Shown here: positions 1 through 6,244 of the stretch, piece by piece
Layout of the letters: the number at the start of each line of letters is the position of its first letter
How positions within the stretch are numbered: the first letter of the stretch is position 1
Source of the DNA: Pedobacter sp. Leaf250
Lineage (GTDB): Bacteria > Bacteroidota > Bacteroidia > Sphingobacteriales > Sphingobacteriaceae
Length of the DNA stretch: 40,318 nt
Reading direction: 5' to 3'
Assembly: GCF_920984735.1 (NCBI RefSeq)
Contig: NZ_CAKLBU010000032.1
Span: 1-40,318 of the forward strand
The notes under the pieces: generated by a model
The model's input: only the letters and a program-made list of their open reading frames with translations
The model's database searches: none
Told to the model about the DNA's origin: nothing
Position numbers and translations under genes: made by a program

Positions 1-9
1 TTCGATTAT

Positions 10-91
10 CGTCCTTGTGAGGTACGAAGCAATCTCAATGCTTTGTTAGCCTAACCTACACTTTTAAGATTACTTCGTGCCTCGCAAAGAC
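10..91. repeat. Inverted pair of short dispersed repeat (R2)
   Basis: Positions 10-36 carry a copy of a roughly 26-nt element (core GAGGTACGAAGCAATCT). Positions 66-91 carry the same element on the opposite strand (core AGATTACTTCGTGCC). The two arms match at about 21 of 26 positions, so the segment can fold into a long imperfect hairpin with a loop of about 29 nt. A third copy lies at 877-905. The pair sits just past the stop of the minus-strand DUF4269 gene and could act as a 3'-end structure. The element resembles the widespread family reading roughly 'cattgcgaggcacgaagcaatct' (recalled, not searched). Confidence 0.6.
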
Positions 92-99
92 TAACGAAC

Positions 100-633
100 T
101 TACAAATATGCATCTAACTTCAAAAGTTGCTCATAAGCATCCCCTTCTAGCCCCAATAGCTTTGCGAAAGCTGGTTCGGTTTTAAAACCTTGTTTCTTTA
201 ATTCAATAACCTTTAACCTAAATTTTTCTCCGTTTTCTAATAGTAACTTGTGCTCAATAAGCATGTGGCGATATGCATTTTGTTCTTGTGTTAGAATGTT
301 TTGACCAAAAATTTCGATTTCAAAATTATCAATAAAGAAGTTTGCTTTTATAGAATTGAAAACTGAATTTTTTGTGATAATAAACCCTTTTTCATTTTGA
401 AAATGGATTTGTAAGGTATTGACAAATTCTTCTTTGTCTTTAACATAACAGATGATATCAAGGTCGCTGCTTTCGATATCAACGTTAATTGGAATGGTGC
501 CAACTAAAATAGGAGTGTAGTGATTTAGCTTTTCTAAAATAGCATGATCATTTAAAACTTGATAAGCTTTTTGCTGCCTTTTGTTTCCTGTTTTTAAATA
601 TGATATGTTGAGAAAGTTTGGGTTTGGATCCAT
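100..633 (-). CDS. DUF4269 family protein (nucleotidyltransferase-like)
   Basis: This 177-aa protein resembles DUF4269 proteins, small cytoplasmic proteins of unknown role with a nucleotidyltransferase-like core. The segment GTIPINVDIESSDLDIICYV carries the acidic DLD pattern that such folds use for metal binding. I start at the ATG at 633 because the family usually begins close to the 'NISYLKTGNKRQQKAY' segment. A longer reading from a TTG at 690 would add 19 residues that I do not recognise. It is monocistronic and ends just before the inverted repeat at 10-91. The family call is by recall of similar sequences. The biochemical activity is unknown. Confidence 0.7.
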   Translation of the reverse strand: MDPNPNFLNISYLKTGNKRQQKAYQVLNDHAILEKLNHYTPILVGTIPINVDIESSDLDIICYVKDKEEFVNTLQIHFQNEKGFIITKNSVFNSIKANFFIDNFEIEIFGQNILTQEQNAYRHMLIEHKLLLENGEKFRLKVIELKKQGFKTEPAFAKLLGLEGDAYEQLLKLDAYL

Positions 634-756
634 ACAAATTTTGTTTCTTGCAGAATCCAAAGTTAATAAACCCGATAGTATGAATGCCAATGCGTTTCAA
701 TTCTTTCATTGTTTTTTAGCAGAAAGATGGTTAAAGTATAAGCTTCATTGGCAGTA

Positions 757-806
757 AGGATAGCGGGGAGAGACATTGATTTTGGTAGTGGATTTGCTTT
801 TCAAAA
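757..806 (+). repeat. Partial copy of dispersed intergenic repeat R1 (3' part)
   Basis: It begins with GATAGCGGGGAG and ends with the 14-nt block TTTGCTTTTCAAAA (793-806), which is identical in all three R1 copies in this window (here, minus-strand 6039-6166, and 14525-14657). Only the 3' end is recognisable. It lies in the 378-nt gap between the DUF4269 gene and lspA, a gap that otherwise holds an R2 copy and the lspA terminator and no convincing ORF. Confidence 0.6.
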
Positions 807-876
807 TATTATTAATCCTATTATCGTGAGATGGGAAGAAACAATGTTAGTTTGATAGATTTAGGAAGAATGCTTT

Positions 877-905
877 AAGATTGCTTTGTGCCTAGCAATG
901 AGGAC
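877..905 (-). repeat. R2 dispersed repeat, third copy
   Basis: AAGATTGCTTTGTGCCTAGC followed by AATGAGGAC is the same element as at 10-36 and 66-91, in the orientation of the 66-91 copy. It lies 6 nt from the lspA terminator, on its downstream side for the minus-strand operon. Confidence 0.6.
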
Positions 906-910
906 TGACT

Positions 911-944
911 AAAAAAAAAGCCCACTTCAATTAAGAACTGGGCT
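911..944 (-). terminator. Rho-independent terminator of the ileS-dksA-lspA operon
   Basis: On the minus strand AGCCCA pairs with TGGGCT (stem ends at 919-924 and 939-944). After one C:C mismatch the stem continues with three more pairs around an AATTAA loop, and is followed by nine U (911-919). It sits about 70 nt past the lspA stop and fits the expected end of the operon. Confidence 0.85.
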
Positions 945-1011
945 AATCATATTTTTAGTAAAGTATACGTTATGCTAAATCGTAAATCGTAAGTCTGAAA
1001 TCGTAATTCTT

Positions 1012-1614
1012 TTAATCTTCTACAATTTCACTGTTGATATTGACATCATCCTTTACATCTTCTTTGAAGTAGTTCTTCTGGAAGATTAGTATAAGTATCA
1101 CACCAACCGAAATTGCGGCATCAGCCAGGTTAAAAACGGGTCTGAAAAAAACAAATTCATCACCGCCCCAAATTGGAATCCAACTCGGGAAATGACCTTC
1201 TGCAATCGGGAAGTAGAGCATATCTACAACGCGTCCATGAAACCAACTTTCGTAGCCATAAATTTTTCCGTAAAATACAGAATCAATAATGTTTCCTAAA
1301 GCACCTGCAAAAATAAGGGCTACATTTAAGATTAAACCACGGTGATATTTGTGCTTAATTAAATAATGCAAGCCGTAGCCAATACCTGCAACTGCAGCAA
1401 TACGAAATAATGATAAAGCTAATTTTCCAAATTCTCCACCGAATTCCATTCCAAAAGCCATTCCATTATTTTCGGTGAAATGAATGATAAACCACTTACC
1501 AATAATGTTAAATTCCTGACCAAGATACATGTGGGTTTTAATCCACGTTTTTAGTACTTGGTCGGCAAGTAAAACTAAAAAGATAACTAATAAAGGTTTT
1601 GTATAGCCTTTCAT
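1012..1614 (-). CDS. lspA: Lipoprotein signal peptidase (signal peptidase II)
   Basis: Inner-membrane aspartyl protease that removes signal peptides from prolipoproteins after lipidation. The 200-aa protein has the family's four membrane segments. It shows the conserved blocks FTENNGMAFG (46-55), GALGNIIDS (104-112), GRVVDM with catalytic Asp131, and FNLADA with catalytic Asp165. A periplasmic insert between the two aspartates and an acidic C-terminal tail make it longer than the E. coli enzyme (164 aa). Its ATG overlaps the stop of the upstream dksA-like gene by one base (TAATG), which suggests translational coupling. It is the last gene of the ileS operon. The window encodes several likely substrates, including the DUF4249 protein and the lipoprotein at 19450. 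Confidence 0.96.
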   Translation of the reverse strand: MKGYTKPLLVIFLVLLADQVLKTWIKTHMYLGQEFNIIGKWFIIHFTENNGMAFGMEFGGEFGKLALSLFRIAAVAGIGYGLHYLIKHKYHRGLILNVALIFAGALGNIIDSVFYGKIYGYESWFHGRVVDMLYFPIAEGHFPSWIPIWGGDEFVFFRPVFNLADAAISVGVILILIFQKNYFKEDVKDDVNINSEIVED

Positions 1615-1997
1615 TAACTCTGCTTTAATTTAGCTTCCATGCTCAAAGTAGCGTGAGGAACCGCACGTAAACGTTCTTTTTGAATTAATTTACCTGTTTC
1701 GCGGCAAATACCATAAGTTTTGTTTTCGATACGAACCAATGCGTTTTCAAGGTTATCAATAAATTTTTTCTGGCGGGCAGCTAACTGATTGATTTGCTCT
1801 TTTTCCATCGTTGCAGAACCATCTTCTAATGTTTTATAAGCACCAGATGTATCTTCTGTTCCGTTTGCATTTGGGTTGCTTAATGAAGATGTTAATGCAT
1901 TAAGTTCTTCTTTAGAACTGCGTAATTTATCTTGAATTAATTCTTTAAATTCCTGAAGTTCACTGTCTGAGTAGCGTGTTTTGTTACTGTTTTCCAT
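1614..1997 (-). CDS. TraR/DksA family protein lacking the zinc-finger cysteines
   Basis: A 127-aa DksA/TraR-like protein, a family that enters the RNA polymerase secondary channel and modulates initiation together with ppGpp. Residues 10-95 are a predicted helical hairpin. The tip region (about 48-65, LEDGSATMEKEQ) corresponds to the acidic tip of DksA. The C-terminal part keeps the fold signature TYGICRETGKLIQKERL but has only one cysteine (Cys98), so the canonical four-cysteine zinc site is absent. Related Bacteroidota proteins are, as I recall, similarly reduced, so this looks like a lineage trait and not decay. It lies between ileS (30 nt upstream) and lspA (overlapping by one base). Whether it binds polymerase or responds to ppGpp cannot be told from the sequence. 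Confidence 0.85.
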   Translation of the reverse strand: MENSNKTRYSDSELQEFKELIQDKLRSSKEELNALTSSLSNPNANGTEDTSGAYKTLEDGSATMEKEQINQLAARQKKFIDNLENALVRIENKTYGICRETGKLIQKERLRAVPHATLSMEAKLKQS

Positions 1998-2027
1998 GTT
2001 TTTAATTTAGTTTTCTAATATATGGAT

Positions 2028-5000
2028 TTATATTTTAGATACTGAAATGCTTAATTCAACATCATCGATAGTGATTTTGTTTGCATCTATTACAGTATCT
2101 TTTAATTCTAATTCGTCTGCTAAAATTTCTGCGCAAATGTAAGCCTTGTTTTTAGCAACCGCATTGGCAACAAGGTTATCATTTTGTAAAGTAACCTTAA
2201 TTCTATCGGTTACTTCGAAGTTTAATTCCTTACGTAAGTTTTGAATTCTGTTAACCAACTCACGAGAAATTCCTTCTTGTTTCAATTCTTCGGTAATGGT
2301 TACATCCAAAGCCACAGTTAAGCTGCCTAAATTAGTAACCTGCCAACCTGGAATATCTTCAGCAAAAACTTCAACATCATCATTTAGGTTAATGGTAAAC
2401 TCTTCGCCACTGCTTCCAACTACGATAATAAATCCGTCATTTTCTAAACGTTGAATATCATCCTGGTTGGAATTTTCCAAGGCCTGTTTAACCAAACTCA
2501 TATCTTTACCCACTTTCTTACCTAAGGATTTGAAATTAGGTTTAAGCTTTTTCTTTACGATGCCATATGTATCGGTAATAAATTCGATATTTTTAACATT
2601 CGTTTCTGAAAGAATATAATCAGCTACTTTTGATATTTTTTGTTCGAAATCGCCACTTAATGAAGGAATTAAGATTTTTTCTAAAGGCTGGCGAACATTG
2701 ATGCCCGATTTTTTGCGCAGAGATAAAACCATAGATGAAATATCTTGTGCGTAAACCATACGTTCGTTCAAATCAGTATCGATTAAACTTTGATCTGCCT
2801 CATTCCACAAAGTTAAGTGAACCGATTGTGCTGCATTTTGATCATTTACACTTAAGTTTCTGTACAACCAATCGGCAAAGAATGGCGCAACCGGACTCAT
2901 CAGCTGTGCTAAAGTTTCTAAACATGTATAAAGCGTTTCGTAAGCTGCTCGTTTATCATCTGTCATTTCGCCTTTCCAAAAACGGCGGCGACTTAACCTG
3001 ATGTACCAGTTACTCAAATGCTCATCAACAAAAGCCTGAATGGCACGTGTTGCCTTAGTAGGTTCATATGCATTGTAGGCTTCATCAACTTCGTTGATTA
3101 AAGTTTGCAGCAACGATAAAATCCAGCGGTCTAATTCCGTTCTGTCTTCAACCTTGCTTAAATTATTTTTGTCGATTTCAAACTTATCGATATTAGCATA
3201 CAAGGCGAAGAATGCATAAGTGTTATAAAGTGTACCGAAAAATTTACGGCGAACTTCAGCAATTCCTTCGATATCAAACTTAAGGTTGTCCCAAGGATTT
3301 GCGTTCGAAATCATGTACCAACGTGTTGCATCAGCTCCGTATTCGTTAATGGTTTGGAAAGGGTCTGCTGCATTGCCTAAACGTTTAGACATTTTCTGCC
3401 CGTTTTTATCCAGAACCAATCCATTCGATACGACGTTTTTGTAAGCAATCTTATCGAAAACAAGTGTAGAAATAGCATGCAATGTATAAAACCAACCACG
3501 GGTTTGATCTACACCCTCGGCAATAAAATCTGCGGGAAAATCTTCATTTGCATCAATCGTATCTTTGTTTTCGAAAGGGTAGTGCCATTGTGCATAAGGC
3601 ATGGCGCCCGAATCGAACCAAACATCAATTAAATCACTTTCGCGGTTCATTGGTTTGCCTGATGGAGAAACTAAAACAATTTTATCAACTACATTTTTAT
3701 GCAAGTCAATTAAATCGTAGTTCTCTTCAGACATGTTGCCGATTTCGAATCCTTTAAAAGGATTTTCTTTCTGGAAACCCGCGGCAATAGATTTTTCTAT
3801 AGCATTATAAAGTTCTTCAACCGAACCGATTAAAACTTCTTCTTTTTTATCTTCTGTTCTCCAAATTGGCAAAGGAATACCCCAATATCTTGAACGGGAT
3901 AGATTCCAGTCGTTGGCATTTTTTAACCAGTTACCGAAACGACCTTCACCTGTTGATTTTGGTTTCCAGTTAATGGTTTCATTAAGATCGAACATTCTGT
4001 CTTTAACATCTGTAACCTTGATGAACCATGAATCCAAAGGGTAATATAAAAGCGGCTCATCAGTTCTCCAGCTGTGCGGATAACTGTGAACATATTTTTC
4101 AACTTTAAAAGCCTTATTTTCTTCCTTTAATAAAATGGCCAATTCTACATCAACCGATTTTTCAGGTACTTCGCCAGCACTGTAATATTCATTTTTTACA
4201 TATTTGCCTGCAAAAGGCCCAACATGTTTAGTAAATTTTCCTTGCAAATCTACCAAGGGAACAAGAATGTCATTGTCATCCTTTACCAACATAGGGGGAA
4301 TTTCAGGGACAGCTTCCTTTGCAACTTTAGCATCATCAGCACCGAATGTTGGCGCAGTATGCACAATACCGGTACCATCTTCTGTGGTTACAAAATCTCC
4401 AGAAATTACTCGGAAAGCGTTTTCTGGATTGTTATATGGTAAAGCGTAAGTTAAAAGTTGTTCGTATTTAATGCCAACCAATTCACTTCCTTTACATTCA
4501 GCAAGAATTTGGTAAGGAATTTTCTTATCGCCAGCTTTAAAATTTGTAAAATCTTCAGCTTCATTACTTTCTAAGAAACCTTTACTAAATTGCTTTCCAA
4601 CAAGGTTTTTCGCCAGAATTACATTGGTTGGCAGAAAGGTATATTGATTAAAAGTTCTGACTAAAACATAATCAATTTTCGGGCCTACAGTTAAAGCCGT
4701 GTTCGATGGTAAAGTCCATGGAGTTGTGGTCCAGGCCAATAAATAAATATCTCCAAATCCTTGTAAAAAGGCTGGTAAGGTATCAACTAAGGCCTTAAAC
4801 TGTGCAACAATTGTTGTATCAGTAACATCACGGTAAGCACCAGGTTGGTTAACTTCATGAGAGCTTAAACCAGTTCCTGCTTTTGGTGAATATGGCTGGA
4901 TGGTGTAGCCTTTATAAATTAAGCCTTTATCGTAAATCTGTTTTAAAAGCCACCAAACCGATTCCATATATTTCGATTTGTAGGTAATATACGGGTCATC

Positions 5001-5429
5001 CATATCTACCCAATAACCCATTTTTTCAGTTAAGTCGTTCCACACATCGGTGTAACGCATAACTGTTTTTTTACAGGCTTCGTTGTAATCTTCAATAGAA
5101 ATTGTTCTACCAATATCTTCTTTGGTAATGCCTAGTTCCTTTTCAGTACCAAGTTCTACAGGTAGGCCATGAGTATCCCAGCCAGCTTTTCTTTTAACCT
5201 GATAACCCTTAATTGTTTTGTAGCGGCAAAAAATATCTTTAATAGCACGAGCCATTACGTGGTGAATTCCCGGCATGCCATTGGCAGATGGCGGTCCCTC
5301 GTAAAAAGTAAATGGATTAGATTTCGGACGAGATGAAATGCTCTTTTCAAAGATGTTTTCTTCTTTCCAAAAATCCAGTATTTCTTGCCCTATTTTGGCA
5401 AGGTCCAATTGTTTAAATTCGCTATACAT
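2028..5429 (-). CDS. ileS: Isoleucyl-tRNA synthetase, IleRS2-like, with altered GxHH signature
   Basis: Class Ia synthetase that charges tRNA-Ile with isoleucine in the cytoplasm (1133 aa from the ATG at 5429; a TTG one codon upstream is the alternative). Features in order: EGPPSANGMP then the signature site reading GIHH (54-57) where HxGH is expected; GWDTHGLPVE (83-92); CP1 editing-domain blocks TTTPWTLPSN (234-243) and GTGIVHTAPTFGADD (352-366); WGIPLPIW (516-523); DVWFDSGA (602-609); KMSKR (679-683); then the anticodon-binding and C-terminal domains. Length, GWDTHG and KMSKR fit the IleRS2 (eukaryote-like) clade, which generally resists mupirocin. A swapped GxHH motif has been described for hyper-resistant IleRS2 enzymes. 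It is first in the operon with the dksA-like gene and lspA. The neighbouring motifs are intact, so a sequencing error is unlikely. Confidence 0.97.
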   Translation of the reverse strand: MYSEFKQLDLAKIGQEILDFWKEENIFEKSISSRPKSNPFTFYEGPPSANGMPGIHHVMARAIKDIFCRYKTIKGYQVKRKAGWDTHGLPVELGTEKELGITKEDIGRTISIEDYNEACKKTVMRYTDVWNDLTEKMGYWVDMDDPYITYKSKYMESVWWLLKQIYDKGLIYKGYTIQPYSPKAGTGLSSHEVNQPGAYRDVTDTTIVAQFKALVDTLPAFLQGFGDIYLLAWTTTPWTLPSNTALTVGPKIDYVLVRTFNQYTFLPTNVILAKNLVGKQFSKGFLESNEAEDFTNFKAGDKKIPYQILAECKGSELVGIKYEQLLTYALPYNNPENAFRVISGDFVTTEDGTGIVHTAPTFGADDAKVAKEAVPEIPPMLVKDDNDILVPLVDLQGKFTKHVGPFAGKYVKNEYYSAGEVPEKSVDVELAILLKEENKAFKVEKYVHSYPHSWRTDEPLLYYPLDSWFIKVTDVKDRMFDLNETINWKPKSTGEGRFGNWLKNANDWNLSRSRYWGIPLPIWRTEDKKEEVLIGSVEELYNAIEKSIAAGFQKENPFKGFEIGNMSEENYDLIDLHKNVVDKIVLVSPSGKPMNRESDLIDVWFDSGAMPYAQWHYPFENKDTIDANEDFPADFIAEGVDQTRGWFYTLHAISTLVFDKIAYKNVVSNGLVLDKNGQKMSKRLGNAADPFQTINEYGADATRWYMISNANPWDNLKFDIEGIAEVRRKFFGTLYNTYAFFALYANIDKFEIDKNNLSKVEDRTELDRWILSLLQTLINEVDEAYNAYEPTKATRAIQAFVDEHLSNWYIRLSRRRFWKGEMTDDKRAAYETLYTCLETLAQLMSPVAPFFADWLYRNLSVNDQNAAQSVHLTLWNEADQSLIDTDLNERMVYAQDISSMVLSLRKKSGINVRQPLEKILIPSLSGDFEQKISKVADYILSETNVKNIEFITDTYGIVKKKLKPNFKSLGKKVGKDMSLVKQALENSNQDDIQRLENDGFIIVVGSSGEEFTINLNDDVEVFAEDIPGWQVTNLGSLTVALDVTITEELKQEGISRELVNRIQNLRKELNFEVTDRIKVTLQNDNLVANAVAKNKAYICAEILADELELKDTVIDANKITIDDVELSISVSKI

Positions 5430-5458
5430 CAATTAAGTACCTCAAAAAATTAAGGTTG

Positions 5459-5466
5459 CAAAGTTA
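5459..5466 (-). promoter_or_regulatory. Putative -7 element of the ileS promoter
   Basis: On the minus strand this reads TAACTTTG, an exact match to the Bacteroidota -7 consensus TAnnTTTG. It would give a leader of about 25 nt before the ileS ATG. No convincing TTG is found at -33, so the call rests on one box. Confidence 0.5.
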
Positions 5467-5502
5467 AAGAAATTCGCTCAATTTTGGTAGTTTTGGTGTA
5501 AA

Positions 5503-5510
5503 TACTTTTG
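5503..5510 (+). promoter_or_regulatory. Putative -7 element upstream of the small membrane-protein pair
   Basis: TACTTTTG matches TAnnTTTG exactly. TTTG at 5483-5486 lies 16 nt upstream, slightly short for a -33 element. The box ends 2 nt before the GTG I use as start, so either the mRNA has no leader or translation starts further in. Confidence 0.4.
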
Positions 5511-5512
5511 AT

Positions 5513-5701
5513 GTGAAATTATTTAATCTTGGTATCTTGTTAATGATTGTAGCTGTAATTGCGCTGCCAATTGTTGCCATTATCAATCCCGAAAATAGAG
5601 ATTTTGTACTGTATTCATTTTATTTCTGTGGCTTACTCGAACTAATTGGACTCATCTTTGTTTTAGTCCATATCATCAAACTCAAAAAAAACTCGCCATG
5701 A
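5513..5701 (+). CDS. Small two-helix membrane protein
   Basis: A 62-aa protein with two predicted membrane helices (about 4-25 and 33-55) joined by a short polar loop INPENRDF, ending in a basic tail KLKKNSP. I do not recognise a family. The start is a GTG. A downstream ATG at codon 11 would cut into the first helix, so it is less likely, although the -7 box lies very near the GTG. The stop overlaps the next gene by ATGA, so the two are almost certainly co-translated. It is divergent from ileS, with about 80 nt between the two starts. The function is unknown. Confidence 0.6.
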   Translation: MKLFNLGILLMIVAVIALPIVAIINPENRDFVLYSFYFCGLLELIGLIFVLVHIIKLKKNSP

Positions 5702-5970
5702 TAAAGCTCCTGAAATTACAAAAAGCCGTTCTAGTTCTAATTCTTGGAGTGTTATCGTTTATTGCATACCGTATTTTATCGGCTTATGAAGTAAGCTGGG
5801 CACGTTATTTTCAAATTTTAGCAGGCATTTTAGTAATGGTTGGTGCACTTTGGATGTTATATCCAATTGTTTTTGCCAAGGATGATGGCGATGGGCAGGC
5901 AGAAATTATTACAGACCCAACAGTTGAAATTCCTGTAGATGAGGAAGAAAAAAAGCCTGCGACAGATTAA
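5698..5970 (+). CDS. Small membrane protein with acidic C-terminal tail
   Basis: A 90-aa protein with two predicted membrane helices (about 10-26 and 37-59). They are followed by a charged tail of about 30 residues rich in Asp and Glu (DDGDGQAE, VDEEEKK), probably cytoplasmic. It begins inside the stop codon of the preceding gene (ATGA overlap), so it is translationally coupled to it, and the pair may form a small membrane complex. No family was recognised. The gene ends before an R1 repeat copy and faces the MMPL exporter gene convergently. Confidence 0.7.
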   Translation: MIKLLKLQKAVLVLILGVLSFIAYRILSAYEVSWARYFQILAGILVMVGALWMLYPIVFAKDDGDGQAEIITDPTVEIPVDEEEKKPATD

Positions 5971-6038
5971 TTCTTAGATTAATAATTATAAAACCTGAGC
6001 TTATCTTTTCTTCAATGCCTTATATAGTTTTAAATAGA

Positions 6039-6166
6039 TTTTGAAAAGCAAAACCTGCATTCCATTTTAACGTCCGTCCTGCTGTTCGCTTTAATCGCTC
6101 AATGAAAAATTTCGCTCTTGCTCGCTGCCATCAGGTTTAGATAACTTCAGATAGAACAAGAAACTA
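6039..6166 (-). repeat. R1 dispersed intergenic repeat, full-length copy
   Basis: Read on the minus strand the element runs TAGTTTCTT (6166-6158), then CTAAACCTGATGGCAGCG (around 6140-6123), then a stretch with repeated AGCGA and GGACGG words, and ends in TTTGCTTTTCAAAA (6052-6039). The same order and almost the same spacing (128 against 133 nt) recur on the plus strand at 14525-14657. It fills the space between the convergent small membrane-protein gene and the MMPL gene. No ORF is supported here. Confidence 0.7.
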
Positions 6167-6202
6167 CGTTTGTCCAGCGAATTGCTATAACATATCACAC
6201 AA

Positions 6203-6222
6203 CCCATGACTTAAGTCATGGG
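6203..6222. repeat. Perfect 20-bp palindrome
   Basis: CCCATGACTTAAGTCATGGG is fully self-complementary. It lies 23 nt past the stop of the MMPL gene, between convergent genes. There is no T-run on either side, so it is not a classical terminator. It may be a REP-type hairpin or a 3'-end stabilising structure. Confidence 0.6.
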
Positions 6223-6244
6223 CAAATTCATATATTCAGGCTGC

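Noticed and set aside
4204..4449. Plus-strand ORFs inside ileS
   Set aside because: They are shadows of the strongly supported minus-strand gene, with no plausible protein character.
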